Shown here one piece after another: positions 49,231 through 60,645 of a stretch of DNA of 64,000 nt. Location of the stretch: assembly GCF_000346465.2 (NCBI RefSeq), contig NC_034016.1, positions 7,403,814 through 7,467,813 of the forward strand, given 5' to 3'. The number at the start of each line of letters is the position of its first letter. Within the stretch, counting starts at the first letter, position 1. Origin of the DNA: Prunus persica (lineage: Eukaryota; Streptophyta; Magnoliopsida; Rosales; Rosaceae). The notes below the pieces were generated by a model that was given only the letters and a program-made list of their open reading frames with translations, was not told the origin of the DNA and made no database searches. The position numbers and the translations under genes were made by a program.

Positions 49231-49240
49231 CTTTTTATTT

Positions 49241-49688
49241 TTTTTTCTTTTTTTATAGTAAAGATTAGTTTCATTGCTTGGAAAAAAATAAAAAAAATGC
49301 AAAACATAATCTGCAAATACCATCCTCAAGCTACACAATTTGCCAATACCATATATAAATACAAACTTATTGCATACTTCACAAATTTTCACATCTTTTT
49401 TTTTTTTTTTTTTTCTCTCTTCGCTCTTCCTCCCCATCTCTCGAGTTCTCTCTTTTCCTCTCAACTCTTTCTCTATCTCAATTCTCTTCCGCTATCAGCT
49501 ATCTCTCAATTCTCTCTTCACTCTCTCTCTCCATTGTCGCTCTGCAACCACCACCACTCTTTGTCTCAGCTCTCTCTCTCGCAAAACCCATCTCATCCTC
49601 TTCTTCTCTTCTCTCTCGTCTCATACTCAAGAAAACCTAACTCACGCTTCTCTTTCAGGCCCAAATCGAAACCATTCTCTTTTCCATC
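49241..49688 (+). other. Pyrimidine-rich spacer interrupted by element E
   Basis: A T-run at 49399-49417 is followed by a long TC-rich stretch resembling a plant 5' leader. It ends in CCATC, the duplication of E, and continues after E at 60646. The start (TGCAAATACCATC, AACTTATTGCA) loosely resembles the X TIR in opposite orientation. No supported gene. Confidence 0.5.
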
Positions 49689-51356
49689 TGTTGTGAAATT
49701 ATTGCAAGCGCACAATCCGTACAAGTAATATAGAAATAAGTAGAGTGTCGTTCCCACGAAGACTGTAATTTCCTATTAACTACCAATTATGATTAATGCA
49801 TAAGTCTATTTGAACAGTTGATTAAGAAAATTGATTAATTTTAAGAAAACTAAAACAATTATGAAAAATAACAATTTAATTAACGATAGAAAATTAAGAT
49901 GATGAGACACTAGAGCATCCGACTTCACCATAACCAATTCTACTTAATTCTTATAGCCAATTAACCCTAATTACTATCCATGTTGATAGTTGGTTTCTCC
50001 TAATTCATTCGATATCCCCTCTCAGGCTCAACCAAAAGTATTCTCAATTAACAACCCATTCTCTCTCGAGCAACGGATTTAGAAAACCAATAACCCATTA
50101 AGTTCTCTGAGAACCTACAAGAAAACTGCATGAGTCATGTTAGTCCCTCTCGGGCACTCATTCAAGTCATGGTATTTGTTACAAGAAGCAAACACCAAAC
50201 ATCTCCTCTCGGTCTCCGCTTGGATCATCAATTAAATATTAGCTAGATATTTAAATCATTAAGAACAGTAACAAATACTCAACATGAGATAATAAGCAGA
50301 AATTAATATAACGATAGAAATTAAGTATTCAAGGTTAGGCTACATCGTAGCCCTAGCGAGGGAAATTAGTTCATGACAGAAGAAAATATAAACAAGAGAA
50401 TTATTGTCATAAAACCAATTTGGCCGATGGACTTGATCTTCAAAATCTTCACAGGAACACCTTCAAAAGCTCCTCAAATAAAGCAGCAGCAAATTCTTGG
50501 CTCTCTCTGATATTTCTCTGGTTGACTGAAAGTTGGTGGAAAAATATGGTAGAGAAGACGATGGTGGAAAAAAGATGATCTGGCTATTAGGTTAAAGCTT
50601 TGTATTTATAGGCCAAGGGACTCCTCCAAAAATAAGGAAGATAATATTTATTTAGGAAGGAAAGGAAAAATAGGAATGTATTAAAAAAACAATACCTATT
50701 CTCAAAAGGAAGAGTAACATGCGGCTTCAAAAGATAGAGGGAATTGGCTTTGGGGTTTTAAGGAAAAAATAGGAAAGTATATCTAGTGTCCAGCCAATAC
50801 CCATGCTTTGCTCCAAAAGTAGCTGACGGTGGTGGCTCAACAAAAAAAGGTAACCAACAATTGTTTCACAATTGTTAAGCCAATCAGCCTTTTACGTTGG
50901 CAATAGTGCAATTCATTCATGTTGCTTTCTTTCCTTTCAGACCATTTCATTATTTTGTCATCTAGCATCTCTTGCAATTGCTCAAATGATGCAACCACCA
51001 TTTCAGCAATTCACGATGGGTTCTTCTTCATGAGAAAGGCAGTGATGTGATGGTAAGCTTCTCTAACTCAATCTTTCTGGCGCTGGTCACTGAGACCAGT
51101 TGTGGATATAAATTGACACTTGCACAGATGCACTCCAGGTGTTTGATGAAATGACAGAGTGACTTCTTGAGATTTTGTTGAGATGATAATTCCACCCATT
51201 TTGATCCCTTAAGCTTCCAAAATTATAGTTTTTGCTCCAAAGCCTTGCTAAGTATGATTTCCTACAAAATCTCCACCAAGCACATTAAACTAACCAATTT
51301 CACATGAAAACAATGCAAATAAAGGTAGACTATATATGCTAAATATGAATCTATCA
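49689..51356 (-). repeat. 3' LTR of element E
   Basis: On the minus strand it runs TGATAGATTC to TTTCACAACA. A TATTTATAGGCC segment near 50605 lies in typical promoter position within the LTR. Confidence 0.95.
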
Positions 51357-53517
51357 AACTACCTCAAACCTATCTTTTGCTAGTCCTCGAGCAAAATTAG
51401 AAACAAAAAGAAAAACAAAACAAAACAAAAAACTAACTAAACCACTTTCGCAGGTAAACTCGATGGCACTTAGCATGTGCCACAAGCCATTAAACCTCTA
51501 GGTGTCCCTAGTAGGAGGAGTTGTGTCTCCTGAGGGTTTACCAGTTACGATACCCACAAACGTTTTACTACAAAACAAAAGAGCTAAAGACACCACTTTA
51601 AACAAGCTAATAAAAACCAATGCATGCCAATCATATTTGCATCACTAAAGCTATGCCACTTTGAGTAAATTGCATCATAGTGTAATGTGTAACACCAGAA
51701 ATTCATAACATCAAAGTTTAAAGATAACCACAAACGAATGCCATGGAATTATTTCGCCTTGACTCTAATCCTCACCGGATATCACTCTATAATTTTTCTC
51801 TCAGAATCCTAGGCTTACACTCAAATGTCACATATGTGTATGAAGTTATGTAATGGAAATCAAATATTAACACATATGCTTAGCTTGAAGAATGGCAATT
51901 TCTGAAAATAATGTCTCATGAAAAGAATTGAATACTAAGAACTAGAGTACATACCTCTCCTCCAAGCAAGATTTCCCAAAAGATCAGTTAGGTCTTCAAC
52001 TTTGGTTGTAATGAAAAGCCAGGTTCAGGTTAAGAAGGAACGGAAAGGAATAACAAAAACTTAGAACATACCAAAGTATTATTCACGATCACATACACGG
52101 ATAGCTCTTTTTGAACTTTTTATACCACTCAGCGTCCAGGGATTGTGCATATTTTCTACTCCATTTGGAGTGATTTTGAACTTTTATTCTTTTGATTTGC
52201 AGAATATTTTCTTTTCTTTTCTTATACTTCTTTTTTTTTTTTTTTTTCTTCTTGCAATTTTGCACAAACACCTCGGTACACGTCAATTCTTTGGTGTAGA
52301 GCTCAACCTTCTTATTTTCATTACTTTGGCACATCCTAAGCTATAAGGTATGGCTTAGAAACGGGTTATATAGGTTAAAAGATAGTGGGGGTGATGAAGG
52401 AAGGGCTAAGTATTTGGTTACAAAGGGGTTAATGACGCACAAAAAGGGGTAGGATGAAACGTCTTTGAGAGGGTGAAAACATGCATAGCCTAACATCATC
52501 TCTTATGGTCCATCCAACTTGGAAGCGACGTACCTACAAAAAATAAGAAAATTCTTTAGTATCCAACACAAACCTAATGAGAGCAATCTAATTAAGAATG
52601 AAATCGAAGAGTGTTTAAGAGTAGAAACAATAAAACCCCTCTCAAAGAATGGCTTTTGGCTCAATTATCTCAAAAAGGTAGTCTCCACTAATATTCCGTA
52701 GTCATTCGAGCATAGCAACCTTGTCCACCAAAACATTACGAGTATGGTATTGTGAAGTGCAAAGATTATAATGCAATAACCCTTTATGGCAACACTTTAG
52801 TAAAGCATTCATGATCAAAACATGACATATACATCTCTATTAGCAAGAAAAACTAATAGCTTTAACTGGAATTTATATTTCAGAAAAACTGCTTCTTTTC
52901 AATTTTGACCTCAGATCAGTTTTCAACAATTATCTCTTAAAGTACTGCATGGATTTTTGACAAGCCTTATATGCTCAGAAAATAGACAAACAAGCGCACA
53001 ACTTTTCCTCAGACCAACTACCAGAAAACAAAATAGAACTTCATGAAAACTGACGTTAAAAACAAAACACAGTACAGAATCGCAGAAAAATTTCAGTTCC
53101 AGACCCCTGTTCAGAAAAACAGCTGTAACTTCCAAACGAAAAGTCAGAAAATTACGAGCCTTATATGGCTGGATTCAGCACGAAAAAATGAAGAAGGCAG
53201 CATGGGCCAAATCTTCAAATCCATCACAGATTAAAAGAGTATTATCGAAACATAAACACTAATGTTTTGCATGACTCGAAAAAGACTAAAAACGAAAAAA
53301 ATTAAAAATAAAACGAATGTTACCCACCTCAAACCTAAACGAAACATTGTCCTCAATGTTTAAAAAGAAAATGAAAGTAAGGACAAATAATAGTAAAAGC
53401 AATGAACGTGGGAAACACACAAACGAAAATTAAAAAGATAAGGAACGAAGGTACCTAGTTGGGTTGCCTCCCAACAAGCGCTTAGTTTAGAGTCAATAGC
53501 CCGACTTTAGGGTGCGT
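51357..53517 (-). other. Untranslated 3' internal region of element E
   Basis: About 2.2 kb between integrase and the 3' LTR without a credible reading frame. Athila elements often carry an env-like frame or long non-coding DNA here; no env-like protein is visible. A T-run lies at 52210-52227 (plus). Minus-strand sequence near 53350 (ACATTGAGGACAATGTTTCG) is of a kind seen after pol in this clade. Confidence 0.7.
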
Positions 53518-54723
53518 TTACTTGGGGTCATCGAGGAGGATAGTGGTTTCCTCCTCAAGAAATGCAGCTGCCACATAAGGTTTGAGTCGATGGCCATTAA
53601 CTTTAAAAGTTGTACCGTCACGATCATTCTTGATTTCAACTGTCCCATAAGGATACACTGTTAACACCGTGAATGGCCTAGACCAACGAAAGCGAAGTTT
53701 CCCAGGAAAAAGTTTCAACCGTGAGTTGTAGAGGAGAACGCTTTGACCCACATAAAATTCCTTCTTCAAGATGTGCTTGTCATCCCACTTCTTTGTACGG
53801 TCCTTGTAAATCTTCGCATTCTCATACGATTCATTTCGAAGTTCCTCTAGCTCATTCAATTGTAACTTCCTCTTCTCCCCTGCCGAACTCATGTCAAAAT
53901 TGAGCGTTTTAATAGCCCAAAACGCTTTATGCTCCAATTCCACCGGAAGGTGGCATGCTTTCCCAAAAACTAGTCTATATGGTGACATCCCAATTGGCGC
54001 TTTGAACGCCGTTCTACAAGCCCATAGTGCATCATCCAATTTTAATGACCAATCTTTCCTAGAGGCACTCACCGTCTTTTCCAAGATTTTCTTCAATTCC
54101 CTATTCGAAACTTCAACTTGCCCACTAGTTTGCGGATGATAGGGAGTAGACACTTTATGGGTGATGCCATATTTTGCAAGAAGGGAGTTAAATTGACGAT
54201 TGCAAAAATGCGTACCTCCATCACTAATAATTGCACGAGGGACCCCAAATCTTGTAAAAATATTCTTTCGTAAAAATCTGACCACAACCTTGGCGTCATT
54301 CGTGGGTAGGGCAGCTGCTTCGACCCATTTGGATACATAATCCACTGCAACCAAAATATACAAATTCCCATATGATGCTGGAAACGGACCCATGAAGTCA
54401 ATACCCCAAACATCAAACAATTCCACCTCCAAAATATTATTCAAGGGCATTTGGTTTCGACTAGAGATATTTCCTGTACGTTGGCAAGGATCACACCTTG
54501 CAACAAAGTCTTGAGCATCTTTAAACAAAGTAGGCCAGAAAAATCCAGATTGTAGAACCTTGGCCGTAGTCTTGGAAGCACCATAATGGCCTCCACATGC
54601 CAAAGTATGACAATGCAATAATATGTCAGCCATCTCTGTCTCAGGTACACATCTTCGTATAACTTGGTCAGGACCATGCTTCCACAAATATGGATCATCC
54701 CAATAATAATGTTTAACCAATTA
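53518..54723 (-). pseudogene. Element E integrase, in frame with RT but after a stop
   Basis: 400 codons remain open. The zinc finger H-T-L-A-C-G-G-H ... C-D-P-C and catalytic residues are visible: Asp in G-I-D-F-M-G-P-F, Asp in I-I-S-D-G-G-T-H-F and Glu in [10 protein letters not shown]-terminal [15 protein letters not shown] domain ends at 53518. It is in the same frame as RT, separated only by the stop at 54721-54723. Integrase itself therefore looks little damaged, but has no start of its own. Confidence 0.92.
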
Positions 54724-56064
54724 TAGGAATTTCTTTTTCTGATAAAAAGACATATTAGGGGGAAGAATACCACAAGCTAGGTAATTTACAAAATCTGCAT
54801 ACCAGGGAGTGATGAATTCTTTTTCAGAGTAGATGGAAAATAATTGCTCATCCGGGAATGTCTCTAGGATAGGCCCAACATCTTTTATAACTTCATCCTC
54901 ACGGACTAGCCGAGAGAGGTGGTCGGCCACCACATTCTCAGACCCTTTTTTATCTCGAATTTCAATATCAAACTCTTGAAGTAATAAAACCCATCGAATT
55001 AGTCTTGGTTTTGCTTCCTTCTTGGCAAGCAAAAATTTCAAAGCTGCATGATCCGTATATACAATTACCTTCGCACCCAATAGGTAAGAACGAAATTTAT
55101 ACAATGCGAATACCACTGCTAACAATTCCTTTTCTGTAGTGGCATAGTTCAGTTGGGCATCATTCAATGTACGACTTGCATAGTGAATTACATGTAGTAA
55201 TTTATTCTTCCTTTGACCCAAGACGGCTCCAATAGTATAATCACTTGCATCACACATAATCTCGAATGGTAATTCCCAATCAGGTGCCATAATGACTGGT
55301 GTAGTGGTGAGCTTTGTCTTCAATAAATTAAATGCCTCCAAACAGTCTGAATCAAAGTTGAATTCAGAATCCTTCAATAACAACTTGCAAAGAGGCTTTG
55401 TAATTTTAGAGAAATCCTTTATAAATCGACGATAAAACCCAGCATGTCCTAGGAAGCTTCGAATTCCTTTCACTGTAGAAGGGGGTGGCAGCTTTTCTAT
55501 GGTCTCAATTTTTGCACGGTCAACCTCAATACCTCTTGCTGAAATTTTATGCCCCAACACAATTCCTTCTTGTACCATAAAATGGCATTTTTCCCAATTG
55601 AGAACTAAATTGGTTTCTTCACATCTTGCCAACACCAATGCCAAATTATCCAAACAAGAATCAAAAGATGAACCAAAAACAGAGAAATTATCCATAAATA
55701 CCTCAATAAATCGCTCCACCATGTCCGAGAAAATGCTCATCATGCAACGTTGAAAAGTGGCAGGAGCGTTACATAACCCAAAAGGCATACAGCGATAGGC
55801 AAAAGTGCCAAATGGACATGTGAAGGTCGTTTTTTCTTGGTCTTCAGGTGCGATAGGAATTTGATTATATCCTGAGTATCCGTCTAGGAAACAGTAATAG
55901 GCATGCCCAGCAAGTCTTTCTAGCATCTTATCAATAAAAGGCAGCGGGAAGTGATCTTTTCTGGTTGCAGAATTTAATTTCCTGTAATCTATGCAGACTC
56001 TCCATCCTGTAACAGTTCTTGTTGGAACTAACTCATTATTTTCATTTTTTACAACAGTCATCCC
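54721..56064 (-). pseudogene. Element E reverse transcriptase and RNase H
   Basis: An open stretch of 446 codons. RT motifs [20 protein letters not shown] and M-P-F-G-L-C-N-A-P are intact. The catalytic box reads F-M-D-N near 55690, with Asn where the family has the second Asp of F-M-D-D, which should abolish polymerase activity. RNase H has [19 protein letters not shown] and A-D-H-L-S-R. Stops at 56065-56067 and 54721-54723 bound it. It is in frame with the segments on both sides. Confidence 0.93.
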
Positions 56065-57356
56065 TCATTTCTTTGGCACAACCTGTGTAGGACTCACCCA
56101 ACTACTGTCAGATATAGGGTAAATAATACCTGCATCAAGCAATTTTAATACCTCTGTACGAACCACTTCCTTCATGTTGGGATTCAATCGACGTTGATGC
56201 TCCACTGATGGCTTATGTTCCTCTTCCATTAGTATTCGGTGCATACACATAGAAGGGCTAATACCCTTGATGTCAGCGATTGTCCACCCAATTGCAGTTT
56301 TATGTTTTCTCAAAACCCGTAATACTTTTTCTTATTCAGTTTCACTCAAATTTGCAGCAATAATAACTGGTAAAGTTTCAGAAGTTCCCAAATAAGCATA
56401 CCTCAAATGTGTTGGCAATGGCTTCAGAGTAAGTGTGGGTGCAGCAATCACCGAAGGTGCAGCCTTAGGAGGTGCCGCTCCTAGTGGTTCGAACGGATTC
56501 CTTCGCCTTGGGTGGTATGGTTGTGATGCATCCAAATATAAGGCATATTCAGCAACCATGGGGTTGTCATCTTGGGAGGTAGCAGCATGGACCAATGTAG
56601 ATTCCAATGGATGGCGTGGATTCTCCTTTTCAAATGTGTCTGAAGCAATTTCATCAACTAATTCCATGCAAAAACAATCCTCTGCTTCTCTTGGAAATTT
56701 AATTGCCTCAAAAACTTTGAATGTCGCTTTTTCATTCCCAACTCTCAAAGTTAGTAACTCTTCTTCTACGTCAATCAGAGTGCGTGAAGTAATCAGGAAT
56801 GGGCGGCCCAAAATTAGCTGTGTGTCAGAATCTTCTTCCATATCCAAAACCAGAAAATCCGCTGGAAATATGAGTGTATCAACCTTTACTAGAACATCTT
56901 CTATAATTCCATCTGGGTATGTGATTGACCTGTCCGCATCTACAAAGAAACAGTAGTGGGTTTAATTTCACCAATACCAATCTTTTTAGCAACAGATAAA
57001 GGTAGTAAGTTAATGCTAGAACCCAAATCACATAAAGCTCTTTCAAAGAAATTAATTCCAATAGTGCATGGAATTTTAAAACTCCCTCTATCTTTTTGCT
57101 TTGGTGGAAGCTTCCGTTGTAGGATGGCACTGCACTCTTCTGTCAGTTGGATTTTCTCGTGCTCTCCAAAATTCCTCTTCTTGGAGAGAATGTCTTTCAT
57201 GAATTTTGCATAACTTGGCATTTGTTCCAAAGCTTCAGCAAAAGGAATGTTGATATGTAACTTTCTGAACATCTTCAAGAATTTTGCAAACTGCCCATCA
57301 ACTTTATTTTTTCTCAACCTCTGCGGAAAAGGGATTTGTGGGACATATGGCTTCAA
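56065..57356 (-). pseudogene. Element E protease region and pol N-terminus
   Basis: From 57356 the frame encodes L-C-D-L-G-S-S-I-N-L-L-P-L, matching the retroviral-type aspartic protease of Athila elements. A frameshift lies near 56943. The next segment, D-M-E-E-D-S-D-T-Q-L-I-L-G-R-P-F, is the protease C-terminal part. In-frame stops at 56332-56334 (after L-S-E-T-E) and 56065-56067 (after V-V-P-K-K) interrupt the run into RT. Confidence 0.87.
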
Positions 57357-58864
57357 TTGAGGAGAAGGAAATGGTATAGAATTTTCTTCTTCTTGGGATT
57401 TTTCTGTGGTGGTGATTGGTGGTGAAAATGCATGCCCCTTTCCGTCGCAGACTTCTTAGCTTCTTTTTCTTTCTCTAATGCTTCTTGTTCCAAGTCGACC
57501 GCTGTATTTACTTGCTTCCCTTTACGAAGAGTGATTGCCTTTGCTTGTTCTTGATTTTTCGGGTTAACTTCAGGTTGGCTTGGAAATACTCCATGGTTTC
57601 TTCCACTTATAACATTAGCTAATTGGGCAACTTGCACCTCCAAATTCTGAATAGAAGCTTGCTGATTCTGAAATTGAGTTTTTGTTTCAGTCATGAATTG
57701 GGTGGTAGACATAGTCAATTGAGTAAGCGCATCTTCCAAATTTATTTTCTTCTCTTGAGTCGGAAAACCAGGTGGTGGTCTCTGCACATTCTGAGTGTTG
57801 CTCCATGAAAAATTTGGATGGTTTCGCCAACCGGGGTTGTATGTATTGGAATAAGGATTATTCCTTTGTCGATTAAATTCTCCAACCTGATTGACTTACT
57901 CAGCGGACGCAAATGGGTTCCCTGTGGTACACTCTGAACTTGGATGAGGGCCTGCACAAAGTTCACAACCAAAATTAGTACTAGTGTATATAGCATTAAC
58001 ACTTAAAGAATCAACTTTTTTAGTAAGGTTAGAAATTTGTGCTGTTAGCAAAGCCATAGCATCGACTTCCAAGACCCCAGCTGGTTTCAGATTCATTCTC
58101 TCACTCGACCATTGGTAGTTGTTGGATGCCATGGTCTCCAATAATTCAAATGCTTCGGTAGCCATTTTTGTCATTAAAGCCCCTCCAGCAGCTGCATCAA
58201 CTAGTGTCCTGCTTGTTTGACTCAACCCATTGTAGAAAGTTTGAACTTGAATCCAGGTTGGTAGCTCATGGTGAGGACACTTGCGCAATAAATCTTTGAA
58301 TCGTTCCCAGGCTTCATATAGAGGTTCCTTATCATATTGAGCGAATGACATAATATCTTGTCGAAATTTTGCAGTTTTTGCTGGTGGGAAAAATTTAGCA
58401 AGGAATTTCTTAGATAAATCATCCCAAGTACGGATGGAGTCTTGTGGCTGTGACAGTAACCAAAGCTTGGCTTTATCCTTCAAGGAGAAGGGGAATAGCC
58501 TTAAACGGATCGCATCGTCAGTTACCCCATTGAACTTGGATGTATCACAAATCTCCAAAAATATTACAAGATGGATGTTGGGATCTTCATTCGGTAGACC
58601 ACAAAATACGGATGAATTTTGCAGCATGGTGATCATGGCTGGTTTGATCTCAAAATTGTTGGCTGCAATAGCAGGACGTCGGATCGCTGAGGGAGTTGCC
58701 ACTGGGGGGCCAAATTCCCCTACTGCTCTTTCTGCTTCCTCCGCCATAGGTGTGGATGGTGGTTCCACCAAAGTGTGCTTTTTGTTTCCTTTGCTCCGCT
58801 TATGAAACGTCCGTTCGATTTCTGGGTCAAGTGGTATGAGTTCTAGGGTACGAGAACGATGCAT
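57357..58864 (-). pseudogene. Element E gag
   Basis: Starts at 58864 with M-H-R-S-R-T-L-E-L. The capsid (Retrotrans_gag) region is clear: F-S-L-K-D-K-A-K-L-W-L, T-W-D-D-L-S-K-K-F-L-A-K-F-F, L-Y-E-A-W-E-R-F-K-D-L-L-R-K-C-P. A C-E-L-C-A-G-P-H-P-S-S-E-C knuckle lies near 57950. An in-frame stop at 57896-57898 interrupts it. The same frame goes on to about 57390, where an A-rich run precedes a frameshift into the protease region. Gag is nearly full-length, with few lesions. Confidence 0.9.
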
Positions 58865-58952
58865 ATACGGATCAAAGTACCTGAAACAAAAAGAAGAAAT
58901 TCAAATCAAACTCAGAATTAAAATATATTGATATTAATAGAAAATAAAACAG

Positions 58953-58970
58953 TCCCCGGCAACGGCGCCA
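58953..58970 (-). other. Primer binding site of element E, tRNA-Asp type
   Basis: Minus-strand TGGCGCCGTTGCCGGGGA is the exact complement of the 3' end of plant tRNA-Asp(GUC) including CCA, a primer used by Athila-type elements. It lies six bases inside the 5' LTR edge at 58977. Confidence 0.92.
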
Positions 58971-58976
58971 AAAACT

Positions 58977-60645
58977 TGTTGTGAAATTATTGCAAGCGCA
59001 CAATCCATACAAGTAATATAGAAATAAGTAGAGTGTCATTCTCACGAAGACTGTAATTTCCTATTAACTACCAATTATGATTAATGCATAAGTCTATTTG
59101 AACAGTTGATTAAGAAAATTGATTAATTTTAAGAAAACTAAAACAATTATGAAAAATAACAATTTAATTAACGATAGAAAATTAAGATGATGAGACACTA
59201 GAGCATCCGACTTCACCATAACCAATTCTACTTAATTCTTATAGCCAATTAACCCTAATTACTATCCATGTTGACAGTTGGTTTCTCCTAATTCATTCGA
59301 TATCCCCTCTCAGGCTCAACCAAAAGTATTCTCAATTAACAACCCATTCTCTCTCGAGCAACGGATTTAGAAAACCAAGAACCCATTAAGTTCTATGAGA
59401 AACTACAAAAAAACTGCATGAGTCATGTTAGTCCCTCTCGGGCACTCATTCAAGTCATGGTATTTGTTACAAGAAGCAAACACCAAACATCTCCTCTCGG
59501 TCTCCGCTTGGATCATCAATTAAATATTAGCTAGATATTTAAATCATTAAGAACAGTAACAAATACTCAACATGAGATAATAAACAGAAATTAATATAAC
59601 GATAGAAATTAAGTATTCAAGGTTAGGCTACATCGTAGCCCTAGCGAGGGAAATTAGTTCATGACAGAAGAAAATATAAACAAGAGAATTATTGTCATAA
59701 AACCAATTTGGCCGATGGACTTGATCTTCAAAATCTTCACAGGAACACCTTCAAAAGCTCCTCAAATAAAGCAGCAGCAAATTCTTGGCTCTCTCTGATA
59801 TTTCTCTGGTTGACTGAAAGTTGGTGGAAAAATATGGTAGAGAAGACGATGGTGGAAAAAAGATGATCTGGCTATTAGGTTAAAGCTTTGTATTTATAGG
59901 CCAAGGGACTCCTCCAAAAATAAGGAAGATAATATTTATTTAGGAAGGAAAGGAAAAATAGGAATGTATTAAAAAAACAATACCTATTCTCAAAAGGAAG
60001 AGTAACATGCGGCTTCAAAAGATAGAGGGAATTGGCTTTGGGGTTTTAAGGGAAAAATAGGAAAGTATATCAAGTGTCCAGCCAATACCCATGCTTTGCT
60101 CCAAAAGTAGCTGACGGTGGTGGCTCAACAAAAAAAGGTAACCAACAATTGTTTCATAATTGTTAAGCCAATCAGCCTTTTACGTTGGCAGTAGTGCAAT
60201 TCATTCATGTTGCTTTCTTTCCTTTCAGACCATTTCATTATTTTGTCATCTAGCATCTCTTGCAATTGCTCAAATGATGCAACCACCATTTCAGCAATTC
60301 ACGATGGGTTCTTCTTCATGAGAAAGGCAGTGATGTGATGGTAAGCTTCTCTAACTCAATCTTTCTGGCGCTGGTCACTGAGACCAGTTGTGGATATAAA
60401 TTGACACTTGCACAGATGCACTCCAGGTGTTTGATGAAATGACAGAGTGACTTTCTTGAGATTTTGTTGAGATGATAATTCCACCCATTTTGATCCCTTA
60501 AGCTTCCAAAATTATAGTTTTTGCTCCAAAGCCTTGCTAAGTATGATTTCCTACAAAATCTCCACCAAGCACATTAAACTAACCAATTTCACATGAAAAC
60601 AATGCAAATAAAGGTAGACTATATATGCAAAATATGAATCTATCA
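58977..60645 (-). repeat. 5' LTR of element E
   Basis: 1669 bp, collinear with 49689-51356. It has one extra T near 60453. TATTTATAGGCC near 59892 may be the promoter. Confidence 0.95.

Larger units (their letters stand above)
29616..49231. mobile_element. Element X: long-TIR DNA transposon (MULE-like), split by LTR insertions
   Basis: Inverted copies of about 235 bp lie at 29616-29850 and 48991-49230, with termini GGGGAAATAG and CTATTTCCCC. They are flanked by 9-bp sequences TTTTTGTTT (29607-29615) and TTTTTATTT (49232-49240), one mismatch apart; long TIRs and 9-bp duplications suit Mutator-like elements. Subtracting element A and the solo LTR at 45702-48625, X is about 4.7 kb. I find no transposase. 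X-derived DNA remains at 29616-33516, 45504-45701 and 48626-49231, interrupted also by a non-LTR insertion near 31232-32226. Confidence 0.65.
49689..60645 (-). mobile_element. Element E: young Athila-like Ty3/gypsy retrotransposon
   Basis: LTRs of 1668 and 1669 bp (49689-51356, 58977-60645) flank a minus-strand gag-pol region, with target duplication CCATC at 49684-49688 and 60646-60650. By eye the LTRs differ at about 14 sites plus one 1-bp indel (under 1%), so insertion is recent. The tRNA-Asp primer site, long untranslated 3' internal region and pol sequence fit the Athila/Tat side of Ty3/gypsy. Gag-pol has at least four in-frame stops and two frameshifts, so this copy cannot move by itself. 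Confidence 0.96.

Noticed and set aside
48733..49464. 243-residue minus-strand frame
   Set aside because: It spans the TIR of X, its flank and a poly-T tract, with low-complexity composition and no family similarity.
49297..49728. 143-residue plus-strand frame, Ser/Leu/Phe-rich
   Set aside because: Composition comes from the TC-rich tract, and the frame runs into the LTR of element E.
58953..58970. tRNA-Asp-like 3' end on the plus strand
   Set aside because: Only the last 18 bases match. It is the complement of the tRNA primer site of element E next to its LTR, not a tRNA gene.
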